A DNA stretch of 64,000 nt from Firmicutes bacterium ASF500 (GCA_000492175.2 CP097573.1:3038001-3102000), one strand, 5' to 3'. Counted from the first letter of the stretch, positions 26,850 through 35,606 are shown. The notes: generated by a model from the letters alone, not told the origin. Numbers and translations are program-made.

Positions 26850-27794
26850 ATGACCGACACATTTGGCCGGACGGTGGACTATCTGCGCCTGTCCGTCACC
26901 GACCTGTGCAACTACCGGTGTCAATACTGCATGCCGGAGGAGGGGGTGTGCAAGCGGCGGCACGAGGACATTCTCTCCGCGGAGGAGTGCGTGGAGGTGG
27001 TCCGGGCGGCGGCGAAGTGCGGCGTCACCAAGGTCCGCCTCACCGGCGGGGAGCCCCTGGTCCGCCGGGGAATTTTAGACATCTGCCGGGGTATCGCCGC
27101 CCTGCCAGAGATCAAGGAGCTGTGCCTGACCACCAACGGGGCCCTTCTGCCCCAGCTGGCCAAGCCCCTCCGGGAGGCGGGGGTGGACCGGCTGAACATC
27201 AGCCTGGACACCCTGCGGCCCGACCGGTTCGCCGCCATGACCCGGACCGGCTCCCTGGACCAGGCGCTGGCCGGCCTGGCCGCCGCCGGGGAGGCCGGAT
27301 TTACCGATTTAAAACTGAACGCCGTCCTCATCGGCGGCTTCAACGACGACGAGGTGGGCGATTTCCTGGCCCTGACCAGAGACAAGCCCTGGGAGCTGCG
27401 CTTCATCGAGCTGATGCCCATGGGCCCCTGCGCCGGGTGGGAGAAGCGCTGCTTCCTGTCCAGCGCCGACGTGCTGTCCCGCTTCCCGGAGCTGGAGCCC
27501 ATTGAGTCCCAGGGGGTGGCCCTGCGGTACCGCCTGCCCGGGGCCAGGGGGACGGTGGGCTTTATCTCCCCCCTGAGCCACACTTTCTGCGCCCAGTGCC
27601 GCCGCCTCCGGGTGACGGCGGACGGCAAGCTGAAAAGCTGTCTCCACAGCCGGGAGGAAATTTCCCTCAAGGGCCTCCGGGGCCCCGGGCTGGAGGAGGC
27701 CATCCGTCAGGGGATTCTGCAAAAGCCCCAGGAGCACCACCTGACGGAGCGCCCCAGCGACACCCCCCGGAACATGAATCAGATTGGAGGCTAG
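26850..27794 (+). CDS. moaA: GTP 3',8-cyclase MoaA
   Basis: 314 residues. First step of molybdopterin synthesis. The radical SAM ligands Cys20, Cys24 and Cys27 lie in CNYRCQYCMPEEG; the second cluster ligands are in FCAQCRRLRVTADGKLKSC. The C-terminus ends in Gly-Gly, as MoaA needs. 20 nt after xdhC with a GGAGG site. Confidence 0.96.
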   Translation: MTDTFGRTVDYLRLSVTDLCNYRCQYCMPEEGVCKRRHEDILSAEECVEVVRAAAKCGVTKVRLTGGEPLVRRGILDICRGIAALPEIKELCLTTNGALLPQLAKPLREAGVDRLNISLDTLRPDRFAAMTRTGSLDQALAGLAAAGEAGFTDLKLNAVLIGGFNDDEVGDFLALTRDKPWELRFIELMPMGPCAGWEKRCFLSSADVLSRFPELEPIESQGVALRYRLPGARGTVGFISPLSHTFCAQCRRLRVTADGKLKSCLHSREEISLKGLRGPGLEEAIRQGILQKPQEHHLTERPSDTPRNMNQIGG

Positions 27795-27797
27795 ACC

Positions 27798-28277
27798 ATG
27801 GAGGAGCTGACCCACTTCAACGACCAGGGCCGGGCCCGGATGGTGGACGTGACCGGTAAAGCCGTCACCCACCGCACCGCCGTGGCCCAGGGCGAGATCC
27901 ATATGAACGGGGAGACCTTTTCCCGCATCCAGGCCGGGACCATCAAAAAAGGGGACGTGCTGGCGGTGGCCCAGGTGGCGGGCATCCAGGCGGCCAAGCA
28001 CACCTGGGAGCTCATCCCCATGTGCCACCCCCTGCCCCTCACGGGCGTCGACATCTCCTTTCGCCTTTTTGAAAACCCCTTCCGGGTGGAGATCACCGCC
28101 CAGGTCACCTGTTCCGGGGTCACCGGGGTGGAGATGGAGGCCCTCACCGCCGTCTCCGCCGCCGCATTGACCATCTATGACATGTGCAAGGCGGTCCAGA
28201 AGGACATGCGCATGGAACACATCCGCCTGCTGTCCAAATCCGGCGGCAAGAGCGGGGACCATCAGATTAAGGAGTGA
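27798..28277 (+). CDS. moaC: Cyclic pyranopterin monophosphate synthase MoaC
   Basis: 159 residues. Works directly after MoaA. The conserved [12 protein letters not shown], and [41 protein letters not shown] near the C-terminus, match the family throughout. It begins three bases after the moaA stop. Confidence 0.96.
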   Translation: MEELTHFNDQGRARMVDVTGKAVTHRTAVAQGEIHMNGETFSRIQAGTIKKGDVLAVAQVAGIQAAKHTWELIPMCHPLPLTGVDISFRLFENPFRVEITAQVTCSGVTGVEMEALTAVSAAALTIYDMCKAVQKDMRMEHIRLLSKSGGKSGDHQIKE

Positions 28278-28282
28278 ACACC

Positions 28283-28717
28283 ATGGCAAGCGTCATTTCC
28301 GTCAACATCAGTGAGAAAAAGGGGGAGCAGAAGCACCCCGTCTCTGAAATCAGCCTAAAGCTCCGCCACGGCATTGTGGGGGACGCCCACGCCGGGGACT
28401 GGCACCGGCAGATCAGCCTGCTGGCCGAGGAGAGCGTGGACACCATGCGCTCCGCCTGCCCCATCCCCCTGGACAGCGGGGTCTTTGCCGAGAACATCAA
28501 CACCCGGGGGCTGGACCTGAAAAATCTCCCTGTGGGGACCCATCTGCGCATCGGAGAGACCGAGGTGGAGGTCACCCAGATCGGCAAGGAGTGCCACAAC
28601 GACTGCGCCATCAAAAGGGCGGTGGGCAAGTGCGTCATGCCCACCGAGGGCATCTTCGCCGTGGTGGTGAAGGAGGGCACGGTCCGGGCCGGAGATGAAA
28701 TCGAGGTGTTATCATGA
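28283..28717 (+). CDS. MOSC domain protein
   Basis: 144 residues from ATG 28283, chosen because AAGGAG lies eight bases upstream; a GTG at 28274 overlaps that site. RHGIVGDAHAGDWHRQISLL and ENINTRG fit the molybdenum-cofactor-sulfurase C-terminal (MOSC) fold; KECHNDCAIKRAVGKCVMPTEGIFAVV carries the expected cysteines. Short bacterial MOSC proteins sit in molybdopterin operons and probably handle sulfur or cofactor transfer. Confidence 0.9.
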   Translation: MASVISVNISEKKGEQKHPVSEISLKLRHGIVGDAHAGDWHRQISLLAEESVDTMRSACPIPLDSGVFAENINTRGLDLKNLPVGTHLRIGETEVEVTQIGKECHNDCAIKRAVGKCVMPTEGIFAVVVKEGTVRAGDEIEVLS

Positions 28718-29733
28718 AGCAGATCCGCACCGAGGAGGCCGTGGGACACGTCCTCTGCCACGACATGACCCAGATCATCAAGGACCAGTTCAAGGACGCC
28801 CGGTTCCGCAAGGGCCACGTGGTCACGGAGGAGGATATCCCTGTCCTGCTGTCCATGGGCAAGGAGCACCTGTATGTCTGGGAGATGACCCCCGATATGC
28901 TCCATGAGGACGAGGGGGCCGCCCGCCTCGCCGCCCTGTGCCGGAATGAGCACATGACCCTCTCCGGCCCCAAGGAGGGGAAGATTGAGGTCTTTGCCGG
29001 CTGTGACGGCCTGTTCCTGGTGGACAGCCAGCGGCTCACCGCGGTCAATTCGGTGGGGGACGTGATGATCGCCACCCGCCACGGGAACACGACGGTCCGC
29101 AAGGGGGACAAGCTGGCGGGCACCCGGGTGATCCCCCTGATTATCCCGGAGGAGGTCCTGCAAAGGACGGAGGCGGCGGCGGGGCCCGAGCCCCTGCTGT
29201 CCCTCCACCCCTGGAAGCGGAAAACCGCCGCCATCATCGTCACCGGGAACGAGGTGAAAAAGGGCCTCATTCAGGACACCTTCTCCCCCGTGGTGGCGGA
29301 GAAGCTGGCCTCTTACGGCGTGGAGACCCGCTCCGTGGTCCAGTCGGGGGACGGGGTAGAGGCGGTGGCCCAGGCGGTCAATGAGGCCAGGGCCAGCGGA
29401 GTGGACATCATCGTCTGCACCGGCGGCATGAGCGTGGACCCGGACGACAGCACCCCCGGCGGCATCAAGGCCACCGGCGCGGAGATTATCTCCTACGGCG
29501 CGCCCGTCCTCCCTGGGGCTATGTTCCTCCTGGGCTATTTCGATGACGGCGCCCCCGTCATGGGCCTGCCCGGCTGTGTCATGTACGCCGGGGCCACCGT
29601 GTTCGACCTGGTGCTCCCCAAAATCGTGGCCGACGTGCCCGTTACCCGGGCCGACCTGGCCGCTATGGGCGAGGGCGGGCTGTGCCTGGGCTGTAAGCCC
29701 TGCCGGTATCCCGTCTGCCCCTTTGGGAAGTGA
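28714..29733 (+). CDS. Molybdopterin-binding (MoeA/MogA-like) protein
   Basis: 339 residues, start overlapping the MOSC stop (ATGA). The MoCF-biosynthesis fold is in the C-terminal half: AAIIVTGNEVKKGLIQDTFSPVV near residue 170 and IIVCTGGMSVDPDDSTPGGI near 235. The N-terminal part is MoeA-like but lacks a full-length MoeA layout (about 400 residues). The C-terminus has CLGCKPCRYPVCPFG, a four-cysteine tail that could bind a metal. Probably handles molybdate insertion into molybdopterin. Confidence 0.82.
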   Translation: MKQIRTEEAVGHVLCHDMTQIIKDQFKDARFRKGHVVTEEDIPVLLSMGKEHLYVWEMTPDMLHEDEGAARLAALCRNEHMTLSGPKEGKIEVFAGCDGLFLVDSQRLTAVNSVGDVMIATRHGNTTVRKGDKLAGTRVIPLIIPEEVLQRTEAAAGPEPLLSLHPWKRKTAAIIVTGNEVKKGLIQDTFSPVVAEKLASYGVETRSVVQSGDGVEAVAQAVNEARASGVDIIVCTGGMSVDPDDSTPGGIKATGAEIISYGAPVLPGAMFLLGYFDDGAPVMGLPGCVMYAGATVFDLVLPKIVADVPVTRADLAAMGEGGLCLGCKPCRYPVCPFGK

Positions 29734-29740
29734 GTGTGTT

Positions 29741-29768
29741 AAAAATAGCTGGTCCGCCGGCTATTTTT
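29741..29768 (+). terminator. Hairpin after the molybdopterin operon
   Basis: A perfect 9-bp stem (AAAAATAGC / GCTATTTTT) with a 10-nt loop, T-rich on the 3' arm. It separates the maturation genes from modABC. Confidence 0.65.
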
Positions 29769-29799
29769 ACAAAAGCGCTATTCTCATTTCAGAATAGCG
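29766..29799 (+). promoter_or_regulatory. modA promoter with ModE-like palindromic operator
   Basis: The palindrome CGCTATTCT-catttc-AGAATAGCG (29776-29799) has perfect 9-bp arms and a 6-bp spacer, like known ModE boxes built on CGCTAT...ATAGCG. It overlaps a possible promoter, TTTACA (29766-29771) with CAGAAT (29790-29795) 18 bp later, as expected for repression by molybdate-loaded regulator. modA starts 26 nt downstream. Confidence 0.65.
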
Positions 29800-29824
29800 A
29801 CATAAAGAGAAAGGAAATACCCCT

Positions 29825-30616
29825 ATGAAAAAGCTGTTGTCCTTTACCCTGGCTCTGGCCGCGCTCCTGACCCTGACCGCCTGCGCCCCAAAGCCCGAGG
29901 AGACGGAGCTCCACATATTCGCCGCCGCCTCCATGACGGAGGTCCTGGACGAATTCATTGAGGCCTACAGTGCGGTGGACCCCCATGTGACTATCATCCC
30001 CACCTACGACTCCTCCGGCACCCTCCTCACCCAGATTCAGGAGGGGGCGGACTGCGACCTGTTCATCTCCGCCTCCCCCAAACAGATGGACGCTCTGGAC
30101 GAGGCCGGCTCCCTGCTGGAGGGGACCCGGGTGGACCTTCTGGAGAACAAGGTGACCTTGGCCGTCCCCCAGGGCAACCCCAAGGGGATTGAGAGCTTTG
30201 ACCAGCTGGCCCGGCTGCTGGAGTCCAGGGACATACTGCTGGCTGTGGGCAACAGCGACGTGCCGGTGGGGCAGTACACCCAGAAAATTTTCGCTTACTA
30301 CGGCCTGGACGAAGCGTCTTTGGCCGGAGCCCTCACCTACGGCTCCAACGTGAAGGAGGTCACCACCCAGGTGTCCGAGGGGACGGTGGACTGCGGCATC
30401 ATCTACGCCACAGACGCCTTCTCCGCCGGGCTGACGGTGGTGGACAGCGCCACGGAGGAGATGTGCGGCCAGGTAATCTACCCCGCCGCCGTTCTGGCCG
30501 GCAGCAAGCATCCGGAGGAGGCCAGGGCTTTTCTGGACTTGCTCCGGGGCAATTCCACCCGGGATGACGCCGTCAGGAAAATGTTTGAGGCGGTTGGGTT
30601 TTCCCCCATACGATGA
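29825..30616 (+). CDS. modA: Molybdate ABC transporter substrate-binding lipoprotein
   Basis: 263 residues. Lipoprotein signal with lipobox LTAC (Cys near residue 20). AAASMTEVLDEF, YDSSGTLLTQIQEGADCDLFISA and VGNSDVPVGQYT are typical ModA ligand-loop segments. Captures molybdate (or tungstate) at the cell surface for ModBC. It starts after GAAAGGAAA. Confidence 0.93.
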   Translation: MKKLLSFTLALAALLTLTACAPKPEETELHIFAAASMTEVLDEFIEAYSAVDPHVTIIPTYDSSGTLLTQIQEGADCDLFISASPKQMDALDEAGSLLEGTRVDLLENKVTLAVPQGNPKGIESFDQLARLLESRDILLAVGNSDVPVGQYTQKIFAYYGLDEASLAGALTYGSNVKEVTTQVSEGTVDCGIIYATDAFSAGLTVVDSATEEMCGQVIYPAAVLAGSKHPEEARAFLDLLRGNSTRDDAVRKMFEAVGFSPIR

Positions 30617-30643
30617 TAAAATGCTCTGGAAAGAAGGACGGTT

Positions 30644-31306
30644 ATGGACTGGTATCCCCTGTTCAACTCCCTGCGCATCGCGGCCATCTCCACAGCGGCG
30701 GTGTTCTTTTTGGGAATCGCCGCCGCCCAGTGGATTGCCCGCCTGCCCCGGGGCGTGAAGGGGGCGCTGGACGTAATTCTCACCCTGCCCCTGGTCCTGC
30801 CGCCCACGGTGGTGGGCTGGCTGCTGTTGATGCTGCTGGGGCCCAAGCGGCCTCTGGGGGCCTGGGTCCAGGAGGCGTTGGGGGTCCGGCTGGTAATGAC
30901 TTGGCAGTCGGCCATCTTCGCCACGGTGGTGGTGGCCTTCCCCCTGATGTACCGCACCGCCCGGGGGGCCTTTGAGAGTTTTGACCAAAACCTGGCCGAC
31001 GCGGGCCGCACCCTGGGCCGGTCCAATTCCTGGGTCTTTTGGCGGGTCCAGATGCCCTGCTGCAAACAGGGCGTCCTGGCCGGGACGGTGCTGGCCTTTG
31101 CCCGGGCGCTGGGGGAGTACGGAGCCACCTCCATGCTGGCGGGGTACACCCCGGGCCGCACCGCCACCATCTCCACCACCGTCTATCAGCTCTGGCGCAC
31201 CGGGGACGACCCAGGGGCGATGCGCTGGGTGCTGGTGAATCTGGCCATTTCGGCGGTTTTCCTGCTGGCCATCAGCCTGCTGGAACACCGGCGGGAGAGG
31301 AGGTGA
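30644..31306 (+). CDS. modB: Molybdate ABC transporter permease
   Basis: 220 residues, about five membrane helices. The cytoplasmic EAA loop is in ADAGRTLGRSNSWVFWRVQMP, followed by ARALGEYGATSMLAG. LPLVLPPTVVGWLLL is characteristic of ModB. 27 nt after modA. Confidence 0.93.
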   Translation: MDWYPLFNSLRIAAISTAAVFFLGIAAAQWIARLPRGVKGALDVILTLPLVLPPTVVGWLLLMLLGPKRPLGAWVQEALGVRLVMTWQSAIFATVVVAFPLMYRTARGAFESFDQNLADAGRTLGRSNSWVFWRVQMPCCKQGVLAGTVLAFARALGEYGATSMLAGYTPGRTATISTTVYQLWRTGDDPGAMRWVLVNLAISAVFLLAISLLEHRRERR

Positions 31307-31310
31307 GGGC

Positions 31311-32357
31311 GTGGCGCTCTCGGTGGACATTCGAAAAAAGCTGGGAAAATTCCAGCTCCAGGTCCAATTTGAGGCCGGGGACGAGCGGCTGGCCCTCCTG
31401 GGGGCCTCGGGCTGCGGGAAGTCGCTGACGCTGCGCTGTGTGGCCGGGATTGTCCGGCCCGACGCGGGAAAAATCGTCCTGGACGGCGTCACCCTCTTTG
31501 ACAGCGCGGCGGGCGTCGACCTCCCGCCCCAGCGCCGCCGGGTGGGCTATCTCTTCCAGCAGTACGCCCTGTTCCCCAACATGACAGTCCGGCAGAACAT
31601 CGCCGCCGCCGTCCGGGACCGGGCCGCGCAGGAGGAGACTGTCTCCACCCTCCTCCGCCGCTTCCGCCTGGAGGAGCTGGCGGGGCTGAAACCGGGACAG
31701 CTGTCCGGAGGCCAGCAACAGCGGACCGCCCTGGCCCGCATTCTGGCCTCCCAGCCCCAGGTCCTCCTTTTGGACGAGCCCTTTTCCGCCCTGGACAGCT
31801 ATCTCAAATCCCAGCTGGAGCTGGAGCTGATGGAGACGCTGGACCAGTTTCCTGGTACAGTCCTCTGGGTCTCCCACGACCGGGGGGAGGTGTTCCGCAG
31901 CTGTCAGCGGGTGTGCGTCATAGACGGAGGACAATCCCAGCCGGTCCAGGACCTGTCCCAGCTCTTCCACGCTCCGGGGACCGAGGCCGCCGCCCGGCTG
32001 TCCGGCTGCAAGAACTTCGCCGACGCCCTCCCTCGGGGGGATGAGGTCTACCTCCCCGCATGGGACCTGACCCTGCGCTGCGGCCGTCCCGTCCCGCCGG
32101 ACACCGTCCGGGCGGGGGTGCGGGCCCGCTTCATCCGGCCCGCCGGAGGCCCGGGGGAGAACACCTTCCCCTGCGCCGTGGCGCGGGTGGTGGAGGACGT
32201 ATTCAGCACCATCGTGATTCTCCGCCCGGAGGGGTCCGCCCCGGACGCCCCGCCGCTGAGGATGGAGCTGGACAAAATGGCCTGGCGGGCCCTCCCGGAC
32301 CGGGAACGGCTCACCGTCCAGATTGCCCCCAGGGATATTTTATTGTTTCGCCATTGA
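31311..32357 (+). CDS. modC: Molybdate ABC transporter ATP-binding protein
   Basis: 348 residues from GTG 31311 with GGAGG upstream. Walker A GASGCGKS near residue 30, signature LSGGQQQRTALAR near 133, Walker B QVLLLDEPFSALD near 152. The C-terminal third (about 230-345) is the oxyanion-binding Mop/TOBE-like regulatory domain. Energises molybdate uptake. Confidence 0.93.
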   Translation: MALSVDIRKKLGKFQLQVQFEAGDERLALLGASGCGKSLTLRCVAGIVRPDAGKIVLDGVTLFDSAAGVDLPPQRRRVGYLFQQYALFPNMTVRQNIAAAVRDRAAQEETVSTLLRRFRLEELAGLKPGQLSGGQQQRTALARILASQPQVLLLDEPFSALDSYLKSQLELELMETLDQFPGTVLWVSHDRGEVFRSCQRVCVIDGGQSQPVQDLSQLFHAPGTEAAARLSGCKNFADALPRGDEVYLPAWDLTLRCGRPVPPDTVRAGVRARFIRPAGGPGENTFPCAVARVVEDVFSTIVILRPEGSAPDAPPLRMELDKMAWRALPDRERLTVQIAPRDILLFRH

Positions 32358-32372
32358 TACAGACAGCTCCGC

Positions 32373-32421
32373 GTAGGGGCGCATATTATGCGCCCGCGGG
32401 CGGCTGATAGCCGCCCCTACA
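32373..32421. repeat. Palindromic repeat pair between modC and mogA
   Basis: Two stem units side by side: GGGCGCAT-att-ATGCGCCC and GGGCGGCT-gat-AGCCGCCC, bordered by GTAGG and CCTAC. The stem bases differ from other copies in the window but remain paired. Confidence 0.8.
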
Positions 32422-32453
32422 GGGCCGCGCGGTGCCTGGAAGGAGGAATTTTT

Positions 32454-32945
32454 ATGTTTCAAGCCGCCGTGTTAACGGTCAGCGACCGCAGTTTTCGGGG
32501 GGAGCGCCCCGACGAGGGCGGGCCGCTGGTGGCCGGTCTCCTGGAGGGGGCGGGCTTTTCCGTGGTAAAGACCGCCGTCGTCCCCGACGAGCAGGTTCAG
32601 ATCGAGGACGCCCTGCGGGAGATTTCCGACAGCGGGGCGGTCCAGCTTCTGGTCACCACCGGCGGGACCGGCTTCTCCCCCCGGGACGTGACCCCGGAGG
32701 CCACCCTGGCCGTCTGCCAGCGCATGACCCCCGGCATCCCGGAGGCTATGCGGTACGCCTCCATGCGGGTGACCAGCCGGGCGATGCTCTCCCGGGCCCA
32801 GGCGGGCATCCGGGGCGGGACGCTTATCGTCAATCTGCCCGGCTCCCCCAAGGCCGCAAGGGAAAATTTGGAGGCTGTCCTGCCCGCCCTGTCTCACGGC
32901 CTGGAGATGCTCTCTGGCCGTCCCGCCGACTGCGCCAAACTTTAA
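32454..32945 (+). CDS. mogA: Molybdenum cofactor biosynthesis protein MogA/MoaB
   Basis: 163 residues; ATG 32454 follows AGGAGG and matches the family start (FQAAVLTVSDRS). TTGGTGFSPRDVTPEAT, the molybdopterin-adenylylation loop, and LPGSPKAARENLEAVLPAL are clear. It adenylylates molybdopterin before metal insertion. The frame remains open to 32388 inside the repeat but without a start site. Confidence 0.93.
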   Translation: MFQAAVLTVSDRSFRGERPDEGGPLVAGLLEGAGFSVVKTAVVPDEQVQIEDALREISDSGAVQLLVTTGGTGFSPRDVTPEATLAVCQRMTPGIPEAMRYASMRVTSRAMLSRAQAGIRGGTLIVNLPGSPKAARENLEAVLPALSHGLEMLSGRPADCAKL

Positions 32946-32964
32946 AAACGAGGAGGAATGTCCT

Positions 32965-33363
32965 ATGATGATCGCCGCCGCCGCCAATGAAAACAGCATG
33001 TCCGCCCTGATCCCCGACACCTTTGAGAAGGCCGCGGGCATCATGCTCTTTGACCTGGAGACCGATCAGCCGCCCCAATTTGTCACTGAGAACCTGGCCC
33101 AGCACATCATCGACGCCCAGTGCGAGGCCCTGCTGTGCGGCTTTATCTACGACGCTCAGTTTTTCGAGGCCATCGCTCAGGCCGGAGTCACCCGCTACCT
33201 GGCGGGGGAGATGACGGTGGAGGAGGCCGTCGCCGCCATGGACGCCTATCAGCTGAGCATGATCCCCGACTATGTGGGCGGCCCCGGCTGCTCCGGCCAC
33301 GGCCACGAGCACCACCACGACGACTGCGACGGAGACTGCGACGCCTGCCAGCATTCAGAATGA
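32965..33363 (+). CDS. NifX-like protein with His/Asp/Cys-rich tail
   Basis: 132 residues. Residues 1-105 resemble the dinitrogenase iron-molybdenum cofactor (NifX/NafY) fold: MIAAAANENSMSALIPDTFEKAAGIMLFD and AGVTRYLAGEMTVEEAVAAM. The last 28 residues form a metal-binding tail (CSGHGHEHHHDDCDGDCDAC). There are no nitrogenase genes nearby, so a metal or molybdenum cofactor carrier for the hydroxylase is a reasonable inference. It ends the molybdenum block. Confidence 0.7.
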   Translation: MMIAAAANENSMSALIPDTFEKAAGIMLFDLETDQPPQFVTENLAQHIIDAQCEALLCGFIYDAQFFEAIAQAGVTRYLAGEMTVEEAVAAMDAYQLSMIPDYVGGPGCSGHGHEHHHDDCDGDCDACQHSE

Positions 33364-33370
33364 CAAAACC

Positions 33371-33395
33371 GGCCCGCTCCGTTCAGGAGCGGGCC
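33371..33395. terminator. Terminator between NifX-like gene and GH26 gene
   Basis: A perfect 10-bp GC-rich stem (GGCCCGCTCC / GGAGCGGGCC), loop of five, between converging genes; TGTTTT lies downstream on the plus strand and TTTTG on the minus. Confidence 0.8.
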
Positions 33396-33412
33396 AGCTG
33401 CTGTTTTGAGGC

Positions 33413-35554
33413 TTAGCCCTCGGTGTTGATAATCATGCTCTGCTCTTCGGCGGACCACTCCACTTCGAAGCCCAGGACCTTGCCCAGGTCGCGGAGCTGG
33501 AAGTAGTTATAGCCGTCGATGTTGTAGACGGAAACGTTCTCCATCTTCTCGCCGTTGACAATGATGATATCCTTGCTGACGGTGGCGGTCTGCTTGCTGG
33601 AGGCCGCGCCGGCCAGCTCGCCGCCCGCTACGGTGTAGGCTGCGCCGGTGGTGGCGGTGACGGACTTGCTGTCTCCGTCATAGCCCACCTCGAACTGCTT
33701 GCTGGTGCCGTTGAGGGCGGCGGCCAGGTCGCGGATCTTGAAGTAGTTGTAGCCGTTGATGTTGTAGACAGTGGGGGCCTGGGCCGTACCGTTCACCTTC
33801 AGGGTGTGGGTGCTGGGCAGGGCCTCGGCGGTCTCAGCGGGCTCAACGGGCGTGAGGTCCACAGGTTCATCGGGGAGCTCCACGGGGACATCGGGAGCGG
33901 TACCGCCGCCCACCTGGACGGTGTAGGTCTGGCTGGACTGCTTGAACTGTCCGCCCTCGGCCTCCGCCCGGACGGTATGAGTGCCGGGCGTCAGGGGCAT
34001 ATCATAGTAATAGGGGGCCTTGTCGGCGGTGTGGGCCAGATTGCCGTCCACATAGTACTTCACAGTGGTGGAGTGGTTGCCGGGCAGGCTGGCGAAGGCG
34101 GCCAGGCGCAGGGTCTTCTCACTCCCGCTCAGGGAGGGCTTGTCCAGGGTCTCCCAGCCGGTCACGGTGTCGTTCCGGTTGTACAGATAGGTCCCGTTGG
34201 CCTTGATGGCGGCGTCATAGGTGGAGCTCAGCGTGGGGGAGGCGGCCAGAGCGTAGTCATAGCTGCCCTCCTGGCGCGCCACATCGAAGTAGAACACGGC
34301 CTTGACCTCGGGGTAGACCATGTTGACGTAGGAGTAGAAGAAGTTCATCTGGCCGGCGGCATAGGCGGTCATATCCACGCCGGTGCTGTGGTCGATGTAG
34401 GAGAAGCCGCACTCGCTGATCATAACGGGCTTGTTGTGGGCGCGGGCCAGCTCCACGATGGGCTTGATGGTGGTGATGGGATCGTGGTCATAGACGCCCA
34501 TGCCATAGAAGGAGTCGTCATAGGCCTTCTCGTAGCTCATGCTGTAGGAGGCCTCGCCATAGAAGCCCCTGAAGTTGGTGGAGTGATAGGTGGACATGCC
34601 CACCCAGTCCACATACTCATCGCCGGGGTAGTACTGGTCAATGGTATAGGCCATGTTGGAGATGTCGTTGGGGGAGAATACCATCTGAATGTTGTTGTAG
34701 CTTCTGGCAGCTGCGGCCACCTTTTGGAAGGCCTGCTTAAAGACCTCGGGGTCGCTGTCGTCCCAGTTGTTCATCTCAGCGCCCACCCGCAGCAGAACAG
34801 TGGCGTCCTTCATCTCGGAGCCGATGGTCTGGAGGGTCTCCTGAATATAGCTGTCGCTGTTCAGGAGGCCCCGGACGCCGTTGGTGCTCTGGTCGGTGAT
34901 GTTCCAGGCCAGCTCGACCACGCCGCCGTTGAGGACCTCCTCAAAGCCCTGGCAGTTGTTCTTCCAATAATTCAGCCAGTAGGACAGGGAATGGCTGTCT
35001 CCGGTATTGATGTACGCCAGGGTGTAATTGCTGTTGGCCTTGGTGCCGTCCACAGCGGAGCCGAACCAGCTGCCGGTGCGGGGGCCCACCTTGTAGGGGG
35101 AGGGGGTGTTGTTGGTCTGGGCGTAGACCGTCACGTTCTTGGCGGCCTGGAGGTAGTCCATACGGGTCAGGTTCAGACGCAGCAGGCTGTTGGTGTAGTC
35201 ATAGATACCGTTGTCAGTCAGCCACTTGGAGTAGGTGTACTGCCGCTCGGCCCACATGATTGCGCCGTCGATGTCGCCCTTGATCTCGCAGGCCCAGGAG
35301 GCGTCCTTAGCCACAAACTGCATATTTTCGCAAACTTCCTTGCAAAGCTCGTAGGGGCTGAAGACCTCATACATTTTTTCGGCTATGGCAATGTACTGAT
35401 CCGGGTCGCTGGTGTTCCGGACATTGGCCAGCTCCTGCTGGAGCGGCCAGAACGCCTGGGGAAATGTAAAGGCCGAAGCCGTCATACACATGCCTGCCAT
35501 CAGTACCCCCGAGAGAGCGGCTGAGAGCAGACGCCGCGCGAGCTTGTTCATCAT
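33413..35554 (-). CDS. Secreted GH26-like glycoside hydrolase with stalk domains
   Basis: 713 residues from ATG 35554 behind GGGAGG; a longer frame to 35650 lacks a start site. Signal peptide in the first about 27 residues (ending TASAF). The catalytic domain shows LLRVGAEMNNW (acid/base Glu) and KPVMISECGFS (nucleophile Glu), as in family 26 mannanases and relatives. A beta-sandwich linker follows, then two copper-amine-oxidase-N-like stalk repeats (VYNINGYNYFKIRDLAAALNG and VYNIDGYNYFQLRDLGKVLG). The substrate is not certain. The stalk is shared with the proteins at 51.0 and 59.6 kb. Confidence 0.8.
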   Translation of the reverse strand: MMNKLARRLLSAALSGVLMAGMCMTASAFTFPQAFWPLQQELANVRNTSDPDQYIAIAEKMYEVFSPYELCKEVCENMQFVAKDASWACEIKGDIDGAIMWAERQYTYSKWLTDNGIYDYTNSLLRLNLTRMDYLQAAKNVTVYAQTNNTPSPYKVGPRTGSWFGSAVDGTKANSNYTLAYINTGDSHSLSYWLNYWKNNCQGFEEVLNGGVVELAWNITDQSTNGVRGLLNSDSYIQETLQTIGSEMKDATVLLRVGAEMNNWDDSDPEVFKQAFQKVAAAARSYNNIQMVFSPNDISNMAYTIDQYYPGDEYVDWVGMSTYHSTNFRGFYGEASYSMSYEKAYDDSFYGMGVYDHDPITTIKPIVELARAHNKPVMISECGFSYIDHSTGVDMTAYAAGQMNFFYSYVNMVYPEVKAVFYFDVARQEGSYDYALAASPTLSSTYDAAIKANGTYLYNRNDTVTGWETLDKPSLSGSEKTLRLAAFASLPGNHSTTVKYYVDGNLAHTADKAPYYYDMPLTPGTHTVRAEAEGGQFKQSSQTYTVQVGGGTAPDVPVELPDEPVDLTPVEPAETAEALPSTHTLKVNGTAQAPTVYNINGYNYFKIRDLAAALNGTSKQFEVGYDGDSKSVTATTGAAYTVAGGELAGAASSKQTATVSKDIIIVNGEKMENVSVYNIDGYNYFQLRDLGKVLGFEVEWSAEEQSMIINTEG

Positions 35555-35606
35555 TAAATTCCTCCCGATCAGATATTTTGCTTTAAAAGCAATTTCTACA
35601 GATATT

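Noticed and set aside
29741..29799. Terminator/antiterminator switch between the two adjacent palindromes
   Set aside because: The GCTATT arms could pair across, but the second palindrome's perfect symmetry and promoter overlap fit a DNA operator better.
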